A stretch of DNA of 64,000 nucleotides, from contig JACCGJ010008366.1 of the NCBI GenBank assembly GCA_013407085.1, positions 248,001 through 312,000 on the forward strand. The letters run 5' to 3'. The DNA is from Atriophallophorus winterbourni (lineage: Eukaryota > Platyhelminthes > Trematoda > Plagiorchiida > Microphallidae). The stretch's first letter is position 1. Every line of letters starts with the position of its first letter. The notes beneath the pieces are model-generated. The model did no database searches. It was not told the DNA's origin and saw only the letters and a program-made list of their open reading frames with translations. The translations under genes and the position numbers were made by a program. Positions 23,104 through 34,930 of this stretch are shown piece by piece.

Positions 23104-26100
23104 GGCAGGGGGCGGTAGACGGTAGCATTCCCACCGAAACGGAAGCAATCAATACATCAAAAAACGTAGTGGGTCCGGCTCAAACCTAGTCGGACCGAAT
23201 ACATCATACACGGAACAACATGTTGATTCAAACTGTTGGAGCGCAATAACTAGCCCACAAGTTACACCCTCACGAGCACTTACTGTTAAGCCTGATCTGG
23301 CATCTCATCGTCCTACCCCTTACCTCATATCACCCGATTCATCACTACACCGAGTCATATCGATCAAATGTATATATACTAATGCTCAATGTTTAGTCAA
23401 CAAGCTGGCAGAACTCATTGATATCTGTGTAGAACAGTCCCCTGACCTTATTGCTGTGACGGAAACCTGGTATCAGCCCAGTATGACGGACAGTGAACTC
23501 TCAATCCCTAATATGACACTTTTTCGTCATGACCGTGATGGCCCGGGAGGCGGCGTTGCATTGTATTATCACAAGCGCTTCAATGTTAATATCATTGCAG
23601 ATACTGATCTTTCACTCACAGACACGCTGTGGTGTTCACTTGACCTGGAATCTGGTGAGAGCTGTACAATTGGGGTTATATATCGCTCACCAACTTCGAC
23701 CGTCGATCATAATGATGTGTTAGTTGAAAGACTTCAGCGCATCAGCGCTCGGCCACATGCTCAAATATTGATTATGGGGGATTTCAACCTCCCGCAGCTA
23801 TACTCGAGAAATCAACACCCAATTACCTCACTGGAACACAAATTTCAAGAAGTATTTGATCTAGTCCCCCTGTACAATCACGTTTGCAACCACACACGAA
23901 TGCGAGGGACAGACCGGCCCTCTGTTTTGGACCTAGTTTTGACTTCCAACGAATCAGCTATTGAATTAGTACACTATGAAGCTCCATTGGGACGGAGTGA
24001 CCATGTGATGCTCGTGTTCGATTATGTCTGCAGTGCATCGAGACACAGTGACGAATCTAAAATCATCCGTAAAGTCGACTTTTGGAGACTCAAAGAAGCA
24101 CTTTGTGAGCTGAATGATGTTCAACTTGATTCTAGTGACTCAAATACACATTATAACTCTCTGATAAACTACCTTCAGATGCAAATCCAGTCGAAATCTC
24201 GATATATTCAGAGGAAAGATGTCCACACCCTCCGTTTCTCTGTTCGCAGCAGAACTAGAAAATGGATTTCATTGAAAAGGCGTGCTTGGGTTACTCATTG
24301 CAATAACGTCACCCCTACATCTTGGCTACAATTTTGCAGAATACGTAACAGAGTCACCACCCTAATTCGGCAGGACAAAAAACAGTACCAGCAACATATG
24401 GTGGAACGAATGGAAGCGAATCCGAAACTATTGTACAAAATTGTGAATGACAGAACCAAAGTTAAACCAGGTGTTTTCCCGATCATGACAGAAGAAGGTT
24501 TGACTGTCACAGTCCAAGAGACGGCGGATGCGCTTGCGTGCTTTTACTCTCAAGTCTACTGCCCTAAAAAGCAATTATTGCATCATGAATTATCAAACAC
24601 TGTAGAACCACTAACTGAGCCCGTGATCGATCAACTGGTGGTAGAGCGACATTTACGTCGATTGAATACAAAGAAATCTCCCGGGGAGGACAATATTACC
24701 CCAGCGATTCTTCATGTGTGTTATAGAGAGCTTTCAAATAGCTTAGCGGCGGTTTTCATCCAGAGTCTTGGTGAAGGTTGTGTACCTTTGGCTTGGAAAG
24801 CGGGTGTGGTAACACCAATTTATAAAGGTGGCAGTCGTTCTGACGCAGCAAATTACAGACCTGTAACGATGCTACCATGTATTTTAAAAATTATGGAGCG
24901 CATTATATCTGAATGTATTGTGGGTCAGCTTGAAGCACGACGTCTTTTGTCAGCAGCACAACACGGGTTCCGCCGGACCAGATCTTGTCTTTCGAATTTA
25001 CTGATCACACTAAATGATTGGACGATGTCGCTCGATCAAGGCTATACGGTACATGCTTGTTATATTGATATTTCAAAGGCTTTTGACAAGGTCGACCACA
25101 GCTTGCTTCTGCAAAAGCTAGTGCGATATGGAATAACAGGTAACTTACTATCGTGGCTAACAGATTATCTGACCGATCGGCACGTGCGAGTTCGCATTGA
25201 CGGAGTATTGTCGAAAAGTATCGATGTCACGAGCGGGGTGCCTCAAGGTTCAGTGCTCGGACCTATTCTTTTCCTGTTATATATAAATGATATAACTGAA
25301 ATAGTGCGATGCAAGCTCGTTCTTTTTGCAGATGACATTAAAATATGGAAGCAAATCCGATCTAATGAAGATTGTTTAATGCTGCAAAACGACTTGGATG
25401 TTCTGTATCGCTGGTCTCTAGAGAATCAAATGCCTTTCAGCCTACGTAAATGTCATATGTTACAGCTTGGCCGTAACTGCGAATATACATACCATCTAGG
25501 CCACGATATCCTAAATTGGACCACCACTGAAAAGGACCTCGGAATTTGGATTACTAATAACCTGAAACCGAATATGCATTGTAGAAAAGTGTTTAATCGG
25601 GCATGTGGTATATTAGGAATCCTGAGAAGAATTTTCGGACGGTTCTCGTCCAAAACAATTCCTCGTATTTTAAATACTTACATCCATCCAACGATGGATT
25701 ATTTGATCCCAGCCTGGGCACCGTGGTTGCGCAAAGACATCGAGATCCTGGATCGAATATACCACAAAGCTACAAAGTTAGTTGAAGGGATGCAGCGGGT
25801 CCCGTATCAAGAGCGAATGGCCATCCTTGGTTTGCGTGATTTTACACGAAGACGAATGAGGATCGACCTGATTCTGGCTTACAAGATACTGCGGATCGAA
25901 AACCATCCGCTTAGCGAACTAATAAAAGTAAACTCCCCTCGAAATACACGCAGTCACTCGTGTTGCCTCGAAATACCGCACTCAAGACTTGATTGTCGTC
26001 GCTATTTCTTCTCTGTGCGTATCTGCTTTCTATGGAATGCGCTACCGCAAGATGTTGTGAATGCAACGACAATTGGTGTTTTCAAATCGAAATTGGATGC

Positions 26101-26272
26101 ATACGTCAAACAAAACCCTGAATTTGGCCCGGTGTATTGAAGCATCATGAACCCAGAAAAATATTAACAATGTGATTTTGATTCAATTTTTCATTTTGCA
26201 ATAGTTGTCATCCAATGGTACATGTAAAGCATTAGCTTTTTATCACCATAAAATCTTGATTCTTGATTCTTG
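23104..26272 (+). mobile_element. CR1 copy with intact frame, inserted in the family-B array
   Basis: A 5'-truncated or ORF2-only CR1. The left junction follows 'ccgttacatc'. The right end is a three-unit TCTTGAT-type repeat (26,253-26,272), after which the array continues as 'atcacatgaac'. ATC is shared by both junctions, so any target duplication is 3 bp or mere overlap. The coding frame is unbroken, unlike all other elements here, which suggests a late insertion. Confidence 0.9.
23126..26140 (+). CDS. CR1 ORF2: AP endonuclease and reverse transcriptase, uninterrupted
   Basis: 1,004 codons open from the TAG at 23,123 to TGA 26,138. No ATG lies between 23,126 and the endonuclease motif VTETW at 23,456 (GTG codon), so the true start is not set by sequence. 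The N-terminal part (~23,350-24,030) is an AP-like endonuclease: NAQCLVNKLAEL, VTETWY, GGVALYYHKRF, IMGDFNLP at ~23,774, GRSDHVML at ~23,990. The RT follows: GVVTPIYKGG, HGFRRTRSC, CYIDISKAFDKV (~25,054), SGVPQGSVLGPILF and FADD at ~25,327. The CR1 C-terminus ends with FKSKLDAYVKQNPEF. All catalytic residues that I can check are present. It could supply retrotransposition enzyme in trans if transcribed. Confidence 0.93.
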   Translation, partial: HSHRNGSNQYIKKRSGSGSNLVGPNTSYTEQHVDSNCWSAITSPQVTPSRALTVKPDLASHRPTPYLISPDSSLHRVISIKCIYTNAQCLVNKLAELIDICVEQSPDLIAVTETWYQPSMTDSELSIPNMTLFRHDRDGPGGGVALYYHKRFNVNIIADTDLSLTDTLWCSLDLESGESCTIGVIYRSPTSTVDHNDVLVERLQRISARPHAQILIMGDFNLPQLYSRNQHPITSLEHKFQEVFDLVPLYNHVCNHTRMRGTDRPSVLDLVLTSNESAIELVHYEAPLGRSDHVMLVFDYVCSASRHSDESKIIRKVDFWRLKEALCELNDVQLDSSDSNTHYNSLINYLQMQIQSKSRYIQRKDVHTLRFSVRSRTRKWISLKRRAWVTHCNNVTPTSWLQFCRIRNRVTTLIRQDKKQYQQHMVERMEANPKLLYKIVNDRTKVKPGVFPIMTEEGLTVTVQETADALACFYSQVYCPKKQLLHHELSNTVEPLTEPVIDQLVVERHLRRLNTKKSPGEDNITPAILHVCYRELSNSLAAVFIQSLGEGCVPLAWKAGVVTPIYKGGSRSDAANYRPVTMLPCILKIMERIISECIVGQLEARRLLSAAQHGFRRTRSCLSNLLITLNDWTMSLDQGYTVHACYIDISKAFDKVDHSLLLQKLVRYGITGNLLSWLTDYLTDRHVRVRIDGVLSKSIDVTSGVPQGSVLGPILFLLYINDITEIVRCKLVLFADDIKIWKQIRSNEDCLMLQNDLDVLYRWSLENQMPFSLRKCHMLQLGRNCEYTYHLGHDILNWTTTEKDLGIWITNNLKPNMHCRKVFNRACGILGILRRIFGRFSSKTIPRILNTYIHPTMDYLIPAWAPWLRKDIEILDRIYHKATKLVEGMQRVPYQERMAILGLRDFTRRRMRIDLILAYKILRIENHPLSELIKVNSPRNTRSHSCCLEIPHSRLDCRRYFFSVRICFLWNALPQDVVNATTIGVFKSKLDAYVKQNPEFGPVY

Positions 26273-29200
26273 ATCACATGAACATACAATCGTGTAGACT
26301 GGGCTTGAAACCATGACTATGAAGTTAAAGGCTTATTTTGATGCATTTCTATCATACACATACTCATAACGAACGGGTTCTTGCAGTTTGCACTCATCAG
26401 AAATGGATAGTATGATCACGATCCGCGTGCGTTTTGAAACAGTGGAAGAATAGCGAACAATTTGAGTTTGTATACTACTATTGAATATGGTTGATACAAT
26501 CAATCTGTTTAATCATGATAGCCCAGGATCATGTAAACAGTGTTTGGAACCAATGAAATTGAACAAAACATCGCAATCGCATGCATTTCCATCACCCTCA
26601 CACACCCAAAGAGTGGATTCGTGCAGTTTGCAAACATCAGGAACGGAAATTAGTAGCAGGATCTGCAAGGGCAGGAAACAGTGGACGAATGGTTAACAAG
26701 TTGAGCATGTAGGATACTGTTGTACCAGGTTGGTACAAACAATGTTTTTAATCATCAGAGAATACACACATGTAGACAAAGTTCGATCACATATCGATGA
26801 ATAAAGAACTCATTGGTTATATTTCCATCACACACTTCACGACCAGTTTAGTGCTATTTGCACTCCTAAGGTAAGGACAGTACGAATAGGATAGGCTTTC
26901 ACTTGAAACAATGTATAATGTTAAAAAATGTGCACTGTTTACTAAGGTTTTTACGACCGACCTGATAAATCACTTAATCCCAAATCATGTTGAATTGTCT
27001 TGAACACATTACTATGAATAAAAAAGTTTATTTGCATGCTTTTCTATCATACACATCCCCATACGACCTGTTTCGTACTATTAGCACGCATCGGATATTA
27101 ACAGTACGATCAGGATTGGCATGCTGTTGAAATAGTTAAAGAATGATAAACAAGTTGCGTTTGTATGCAAACGATGGGAAAGTTTGATATGAACACCTGT
27201 TATATCACATGTACATGCAATCATGTAGACTGTGATTGAAACCATGACTATGAAATTAAAGACTTATTTCGATGCATTCCAATCACAAACACAAAGACCG
27301 GTTTCGTGCAGTTTGCAAACATCATGTGTGGAATGTATTAGCAGGATCCGCAAGGGCCTGAAACAGTGGACGAAAGGCTAACAAGTTGAGCTTGTATGAT
27401 TCTGTTATACAAGGTTGGTAGCAACGATTATTTTAATCCTCAGAGCCCACACTAATGTAGACAAAGTTTAATCACATATCCATAAATAAAGAACTCATTT
27501 GCTAACACACCTCAACCAGGTTCGTGCTTCTTGCACTCATTAGGTAGGTTCAGTAAGAACAAAATCGGCTTGCAAATGAAACAGTGTTTTAATGGTGAAC
27601 TAGTTGCGCTTGTATGTCACGGTTGGTCAATATTGGTAAGACCAACCTGTTAAGTCACGTTGACTGTTCTTGAAAACATTACTATGAAGAAAAAGGTTCA
27701 CTTGCATGCATTTCCATCACACACATCCCCTACTACCGGTTTCGTACAATTAGCACACATCACGATCCGCATGCGCTTGAAACAGTGGAAGAATGATAAA
27801 CAAGTTGCGCTTGTATGCCACCTTTGGGAAAGCTTGATACGACCACCCGTTACATCACGTGAACATGAAATCGTGTAGACATGACTTGAAACCATTACTA
27901 TGAACTTCAAAGCTTATTTTAATGCATTTCAAAAACACGCATACTGCCAACGATTGATTTCTTTCAGTTCGCACTCATCAGAAATGGACATCATGATCAA
28001 GCTCCACATGCGCTTAAAACACTGGAATAATAGCGAACAATTTGAGCTTGTATGCTACTATTGAATAAGGTTGATACGATCAATCCGTTTAAAAATGATA
28101 GCCCAGTATCATGTAAACAGTGTTTGAACCAATGACCTTAAACAAAATATTTGCAGGAATTTCCATCACACACACCCCAAGACTGGTTACGTCCATTTTG
28201 CAAACAATTTGCACTTGTATGCCAACGTTGGATAAGCTGAGTAATATAAGCCTGTTTATTAACATTAGCCTACACTCAATAAGAAAACACTTGAAACATT
28301 AGCCATGAAAATAACTCATTAACATGCATTTTTATCACACACACAGAACCATCGACCTGTTTCCTTTTCGTTGCAATTATCAGGTAAGGGCAGTTAGATC
28401 ACGATACGCATGCATTTGAAACAGTTAACGTATTGTTAACTTGTTCCACTTGCATGCCACTCTTTTATAAGGTTGGTACCACCAAACTTTTCAATCAAAT
28501 GTGTCCATACTCATGTATACACGGCTTGAACCAATGACGATTAAATAAGCACATTTGCGTGAATTTCCTTCTGTCACAAACACACAACGACCAGTTTTTT
28601 GCTGTTTGCAATCTTTCGGTAGGAAGAGTAATATCAAGAACGCATGCCATTGAAACAATAGAAGAATGGCAAACATGTTGCGCTTGTATGTCACTGTTTT
28701 ATAAGGTTGGTACGACCAACCTGTTCGATCACATAAGCCCTAATTCATGTATACACGGCTTGAAACCATGACAATGAATTTCCACCTCTCCCACCCTAAA
28801 CACACCCCACGACCAATTTCCTGCTGTTTCCACTCATTCGGTACGGAGAGTAGTATCACGATCTTATGCGCTTGAAACTGTGGAAGAATGGCAAATACGT
28901 TGCGTCTGTATGCCGACGTTGGATAGGCTGCGTATTACAAAGCTGTTCATTAACATTACCCCACACTCTAGATAACAAGTCTTGAACACATACCCATGAA
29001 AATAACACATTTACGTGTAATTACATCACACATAAACAGCACCATTGGATTCCTTTTAGACGTATTCAGCAGGTATGACCAGAAAGATCACGATCCGCAT
29101 GCGATTAAAACAGTTGAAAAATGGTAAACATATTGAGCTTGTATGCAACTGTTTTATAAGTTTGGTACGATCAACCTGTTCAATCATATGAACCCCCACT

Positions 29201-30419
29201 CATGTAGACACGGCTTGAAACCATGACATGAAAAAGCACATCTGCGTGAATTTCCACCTCTCCTTCACACACACACTACGACCAGTTTCCTGCTGTTTGC
29301 ACTCATTCGATAGGGAGAGTAGGACCACAATTGCATGCGCCTGAAACATTGGAAGAATTGCAAACACGTTGCCCTTGTATACTAACGTTGCATAAGCCAA
29401 GTACTACTAACCTGTTTATTCATATGAGCACTCAACTACACAAGGCTCGAACCCATATCCATGAAATAAACTCATTTAAATGCATTCACATCACACATAG
29501 AGACCACACGACCCGATCCCTTTTCTTTGCTATCATCCGGTAGGGTCAAAATGTTCACTATACGCATGCACTTGAAACAGTTTAATAATGGAAAACACGT
29601 TGCGCTTCTATGCCACTGTTATAACGTTGGTTCAAACAGCCTGTTTAATCACATTAGCCCACATTCTTGTAGACGGTGTTTGATCCCTTGACCATGAACA
29701 TAAATAGGACATTTCCATACATTTTCATCACATATACACAACGACCTGTTTCGTGCTGTTTGCATTCATTAGGTAGGGAGAGTAGATTCAGATTCCGCAC
29801 GCTCTTGAAGTGAAAAAATGTGCGCTTGTTTGCAACTGGTGGATAAAACCCGAATTTCCATCACATGTGCATAAAGCATGTAGTCTAAGCATGAAGCCAT
29901 GACCATGAAAATAACTCATTTACATGCTTTTCCATCACACACACCTCGCGACGGTGTTCGTGTTTATTGCACTATTCAGTTAAGGATAGTAGGATCACGA
30001 TCCCCACACGCATGAAACAGTGGAAGAATGGTTAGCAAGTTGCACTTTTATGCGGCATTTGGATAATATTGGTAGGATCAACTTGTTCAATCACATGATT
30101 CTACGCTCATTTAAAGAGGGCTTAAAACATATTTATAAACAAAATAGCTCTTTTGCTTAAACTACCATCACAGACAAACCTCGCGACTCGTTTCGTGCTG
30201 TTTCCACTCATTGGGTAGGAACAGTAATATCAAGGTCGGCGTACAATTGATACCTTGAAAAAATCATGAACTAGTTGCCCTTGTATGCCTCGGTTGAATA
30301 AGGTTATTTCAACCAACATGTTCAATCTCATGAGTCTACCCTCATATAAATGTGGCTTGAACCCAAAATGATGAACAAAAAACTCATTCTAATGCATTTC
30401 CCTCACACACACGCCACGC
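26273..30419 (-). repeat. Family-B hammerhead tandem array, block 3
   Basis: The longest block, ~18 diverged ~230-bp units. Hammerhead antisense sequence recurs about every 230 bases. At 29,270-29,320 and 29,735-29,780, stem II and GAAAC are well kept but the CTGATGA core has substitutions. The block stops at 30,419 inside a hammerhead, where LINE-X is inserted. Confidence 0.85.
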
Positions 30420-31752
30420 ATTCGACTACGTCAGCAGGGAGGGTTTTTCAAAATGCTTGATTTGATAAGCTGCCCTCCAAGACTGCTCAAGCTCGTTATT
30501 TCGTTCCACTCAGGCACGAAGAGCTTAGTCCATTTTATCGGTTTTAGCTCATAAGCCTTTGAAATTCGCCGAGGCGTCAAACAAGTTTGTGTTCTTGCTC
30601 CCACGCTGTTCGGCATTTTTTTGCTCTGCTTCTAAAACACGCTTTCAGGACGAGGACAGAAGGTATTTACCTACGCACGCGGAGTGATGGCAAGCTTTTC
30701 AACCTGAACCGCTAAAGAGCACAAACCAAGGCACGCAATGTGATAATCCGTGACCTGCTGTTTGCCGACGATGCAGCCTTCATTGCTCACTCCCAAGAGC
30801 AGCTCCAGTCTCTAATGGACTGTTTTTCGTCGGCATGGAAAGACTTTGGGCTAACAATCAGCATTAACAAGACCAAAGTTCTTGGTCAAGGGACTGCATC
30901 GCCTCCCATCATAACTGTTGGAAACTGTCAGCTTGAATCAGTACATCAGTACACATACCTTGGTTCAACCATTGCGGATAACCTCTTGATAGACACGGAG
31001 ATTGATAAGCGGATTGGCAGAGCAGCTGTCTTTCGGTCTTGATTGAACTCTCGTGTTTGGGGTAACCGCAAGCTGACTGTAAAAACAAAAATGATGGTAT
31101 ACAGCGCGTGCGTACTAAATGCTTTACTGTATGGCAGTGAAACCTGGACCACCAATGCAAGACACGACCGGAAGCTGAATGCTTTCCATCTACGAAGCAT
31201 CCGTCGTATCTTGAACATATCGTGGGTGGGCAGAGTAACTGATGCTGAAATAATTTCTAAAGCTGGTCAACAGAGCATGTTCACCCTATTGCGACAGCGC
31301 CGCCTGCGGTTGCTTGGTCATGTCTACAGAATGGAAAATGGTCGTGTTCCGAAAGATCTACTCTATGGTGAGTTGCAATTAGGAAGTCGACCATTGGGCA
31401 GACCGCACTTGCGGTACAAAGACGTTTGAAAAAGAGATATGAAAGCTCTTGGCATCGACCGGGCGACCGAGTTAGGAAGAACTTGCTCTTGACCGCTCAC
31501 ATTGGAGGCATTGTGTGAAGCGTCGTCTGCAAGCTGGGGAGGAGCATATACATCTCTTGGCTGCTGAACGCAGATCATGCCGCCAGTGTGCAACTGATGC
31601 AATGCAAGAGAGATCTGACTTCCGTTGCCAGCGCTGCGGGAGAGATTGTTCCTTCCGAATCGGACTGTTTAGTCATTCCAAAAGCTGCAGAACATGAACC
31701 TTCGCGCGATTGTGATGTACATCCATGGTCGACATCGACCGAAGGGGGCTAA
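30420..31752 (+). mobile_element. LINE-X fragment (copy 3, best preserved) inserted in a hammerhead core
   Basis: 5'-truncated non-LTR element. It reads AFDYVSREGFFKML (RT, 30,420 on), RRGVKQVCVLAPTLFGIF with frame changes, FADD at 30,760-30,771, then NKTKVLGQGTASPP and YTYLGSTIADN. Later come NSRVWGNRKLT, LLYGSETWTTNARHDRK, LRLLGHVYRMENGRVPKDLL, and a C-terminal zinc motif CQRCGRDCSFRIGLFSHSKSC at ~31,625-31,690. Stops at 31,040 and 31,427 and one shift break it. The clade is not assigned: the palm and tail resemble RTE-like and related endonuclease-RT proteins. The flanks are 'acacgccacg' and 'cactcatcagg' of one family-B unit; ~19 bases of the catalytic core are missing between them. Confidence 0.85.
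30740..31429 (+). pseudogene. LINE-X reverse transcriptase palm/thumb (frames 30,740-31,042 and 31,043-31,429)
   Basis: Two consecutive open frames, in phase across one stop at 31,040-31,042, encode the RT palm (DLLFADDAAFIAH) and the following conserved region to RPHLRYKDV. The Met at 31,043 is only the first codon after the stop; compare DTEIDKRIGRAA directly before it. This is a damaged copy of one polypeptide. Confidence 0.75.
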
Positions 31753-31754
31753 CA

Positions 31755-32342
31755 AAAACAACACTCATCAGGTAAGGATAGTAGGATCAACATCCGCATG
31801 CGCTTGAATCAGTCGATGAATGGTAATCAAGTTAAGCTTGTCAACCTTAGTTGCAACCAAACATTTTCGTATTTGTTGCACTCATCAGGTAGTGACAGTA
31901 GAACCTGGATACGAATGCCCTTGAAACAGTGAAAGTATGGTTAACAAGTTGCGCTTTTATGCCACTGTTGGATAAGGTTGGTTTGAACAACCTGTTCAAT
32001 AACATGAGCCCACACATCACTATGAACAGAAAATCTCATTTGCATACATTTCCATCACACACAGCACGACCAATTTCTTGCTAATTGCACTCATTTGGTA
32101 GACATTGTATTGTTATTGTATTATTATCAGGATCCACATGCGTTTGAAACAGTGGAAGAATGGTTATCAAGTTGCGCTGGTATGCCATTGTTGGAGAGCG
32201 TTGGTCCAACCTTCCTGTTAAATCACATGAGCCCACAATTATGTAGACAGTGTTTTCAACCTATGTCCATGAACAGAAAAGCTCATCTGCATACATATCC
32301 ATCGCACAACACCTGACCGGTATCATGCTGTTTGCACTCATC
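31755..32342 (-). repeat. Family-B hammerhead tandem array, block 4
   Basis: Two and a half units between LINE-X and a CR1 fragment. A second hammerhead is cut at 32,342, immediately beside its CTGATGA core (the + strand reads 'cactcatca', then the CR1 end). Confidence 0.8.
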
Positions 32343-32957
32343 ATTTTAATTCAATTCAATTCAATTTAATGGTCTAAAAAGCACATAGATTTACAAAAAC
32401 CACATAATAATATGCGAATTACAATAACATAGGTAGTAAAACGGGGTTTGTTTGCCTACTGATTAGTTCAGGAATCACGTAAAAATACATAGAGCAGAAA
32501 TTGTTTTCAACCGGTTTGATAGGGTAAATATGTGTAGTTCACTTCGATGCATTGGTTCAAAGCTTTATGATGCAGAATATATTGTTTCAATGTTTGGATT
32601 GGTCGACATGAATTTGTCCAAGTTCGATTTGAATATATCCAAGTTGGGTGAATGTGCAACGTTACGGAGTAGGGAGTTCCAAGTAAAACATACACGTACA
32701 GAATAAAAATACCTTCGACAGTTCAGCCTCGAGTCGGGAATAAGTACAGTGTAGTTATGACTCCGGCTTGTTCGTGGTGGTAGTCGTGCGAATAGTTGAT
32801 TTAGGGGTTGGTTGTGGGTATGAAGTATATTGAACATGAGAATCAAGTCACCTCTAAGACAGCGGTAGCGAGAGTCGAAGAGATTGAGGCTTGTAATCCG
32901 ATCTTCGTATTGTTTATGTTTTAAACCACGTACGAGCTTGGTGGTCCGATGATATAT
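32343..32957 (-). mobile_element. CR1 3' fragment inserted beside a hammerhead core
   Basis: The 3' end at 32,343 has ATTCA-type repeats and the same 'tggtctaaaaagca' block as the CR1 at 11,532. The - strand frame at 32,565-32,981 reads YHRTTKLVRGLKHKQYEDRI, then the CR1 tail (SRLNCRRYFYSVRVCFTWNSL, then DIFKSNLDKFMS). The family-B unit resumes at 32,958 with 'tgttccgtgtgcgcttc'. Confidence 0.88.
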
Positions 32958-33020
32958 TATCATGTTCCGTGTGCGCTTCAAACCGTGGAAGAATGATAGA
33001 CGATTTGCGCTTGTATGAGG
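32958..33020 (-). repeat. Right end of the family-B array
   Basis: The last partial unit, matching 'gatccgcatgcgcttgaaacagtggaagaatgg'-type sequence in order, ends at 'gcgcttgtatg'. It is followed at once by the short block also found at 35,003. Confidence 0.75.
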
Positions 33021-33021
33021 C

Positions 33022-33055
33022 TATATGAGGAGCGAGCTATTAGAGCAATGTTGGA
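33022..33055 (+). repeat. Short dispersed block, copy 1
   Basis: A 27-base exact match and a ~33-base near match with 35,003-35,036. In one frame both give LYEERAIRA. Here the frame stops four codons later, then stays open as YRVADFDNGHPYVLERYSD up to 33,179. The family is not recognised. Confidence 0.5.
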
Positions 33056-33459
33056 TGAATAGCTTTTTGTTTTTGTCTACTTCACTTTCTACCGTGTGGC
33101 TGACTTTGACAATGGTCACCCATATGTGTTGGAGCGGTATTCCGACTTATTCGATTATGCATTTGGTGAAAACGATTAGATATTTGTAATTAATTGAATT
33201 ATGTTTATGTTCATTCCCTTTGGTCATATTCAGAAGAAATTTATACACAATCGCTTGGAGCATTTTGTTAACCCTAAGTATGTCAGACACAGACTTCGAT
33301 AAATCGGCTGGGAAGGTCGTGATTTGAGCATGAAAAAGTAATTCTCTAAGAACCACTTCTTTTGACTTTACGCTAAACAGCCTGAATTGAGAAGACCTGG
33401 GTGGTGTCAGTTCACGTTATCAAGTGCAGAATAATTTATTGATTAGCCTATAATTGTGC

Positions 33460-33760
33460 GTATTTACGCCAGTGACCCAATTATTTGCCGTCTTTAATGT
33501 GATCGAAAAGATCGTGGCAAAATTTCTAAGCTCATACCTTGAAAAGTATAGGCTATTTTCGGGAGCGCAAACGGTTTTAGGAAGGGTTTATTTAACCTTA
33601 ATAACCTCATCTTTACCCTTGACGACTGGACACGAACAATAGATATTGGGAAATCCATCAATATAATTTAACTGGATATGTCGAAAGCATTTGACCACGT
33701 AAACCACAGTATTCTCATTCAGAAGCTGTAACGCTGTGGTATTGGGGACAGACTATAAAT
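33460..33760 (+). mobile_element. CR1 reverse-transcriptase fragment
   Basis: Across frames it reads VIEKIVAKFLSSYLEKYRLF, FSGAQ, LDDWTRTIDIG, LDMSKAFDHVNHSILIQKL (RT motif A region). Several stops. The + orientation is opposite to the fragment just to its left. Confidence 0.8.
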
Positions 33761-33779
33761 AAGTTTAGAAAATTAATTC

Positions 33780-34925
33780 ACTGATCCGCTTGTTTAAGGC
33801 AAATACATGATATAACACTATATTTTAAGAAAAGCTACCATACTTTGTTGTCACGCTTAGAAATACACACTGTTATCAAATTTATAACATTTACTCGAAA
33901 TAGTTTAACCTGTTTCTGTTTAATATTTCGTTGTATATATCAATCTCACATTTGTTAATCATACGAAATTCATCAATTTACTTGGCAACCTTCTTTAGGA
34001 TTATTAAATTCGAATGCTTAACATGTGTTATGAATTTGCGCGTGACTAAACTTAGAATGATATATTTTGTCTAGTTAAGAATTCGAAATGAGAATTCCAA
34101 GGGCCAGAATTGTCTTGTTTATATGATTGTATCATGTGGTCTCGGTTAAACGTATGACATGCTGAAGCGGAAATCGATAGACCGGTATTGCACTATAAGT
34201 CGGAGTTTGGATACAAGTTTTAAAGTTAACTTGAATGCGGCAAGATGCACAAATTCTGTATAATGTGGCTCATCATGTTGAGAATCTCATGGGGTGAGGT
34301 CAGTTATGAAGGGTATGTCAACTAATCGAATTACGCATATTGAATATATTAGTTCATTCTTTAACCATAACTAGTTTGATAATAAGCATCCAGTTCATTA
34401 GCTACCTCAAGAACAGTTTCAGGTAAACATTTCTAATATCTTTCATAATTTGGAAAGTAATATTCTACAGAAATGCGATTCCGTGATATTTATGAATAAA
34501 TTTATTATAAATTTTAAATGATGTACTTCATTTATGATTTATCAGTTTTTCTTTTATTGATGGTTCCTACATGTTCATTCTGGTAACGATAAACTCTAGA
34601 AAACTAAACCTTAAATTTAAGCACAATATCATGCCGAGTATACACAAAGTTAACAGCAATCAAACATTTTTATTAGTGCCAAAGTTGTGTATCATAACCT
34701 ACCATTTTCTTATCAAACCACTGTATGCGCTCTTAATTTCTAACAATTGCACGGATTCAATTATATGTAAGCTCAAAAGGCTTGTTTAATCAAGTTATTA
34801 TTCTGAACAATTTCGAAAGGTGTGTCTCATTCACGACACCAATAGTAATATAGTTATCTTGAAGTATATATTCGGAATTTCACCTGATAAGTTACCACTT
34901 CATTAAAATAAACGAGTCAGAGCGT
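33780..34925. other. Intergenic, nothing recognised
   Basis: AT-rich, with no element remnant or gene that I can support. Confidence 0.5.
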
Positions 34926-34930
34926 CGTCA

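Noticed and set aside
19691..23148. Many 60-90-codon open frames in the satellite arrays as possible small genes
   Set aside because: They change frame and strand from unit to unit and are explained by repeat structure; their similarity to each other is at the DNA level.
31043..31429. Independent 128-aa gene
   Set aside because: It is the continuation of the LINE-X reverse transcriptase after one stop codon.
19200..33020. CRISPR-like periodicity
   Set aside because: Units are ~230 bp and diverge along their whole length; there are no short identical repeats with unique spacers, and the DNA is clearly eukaryotic.
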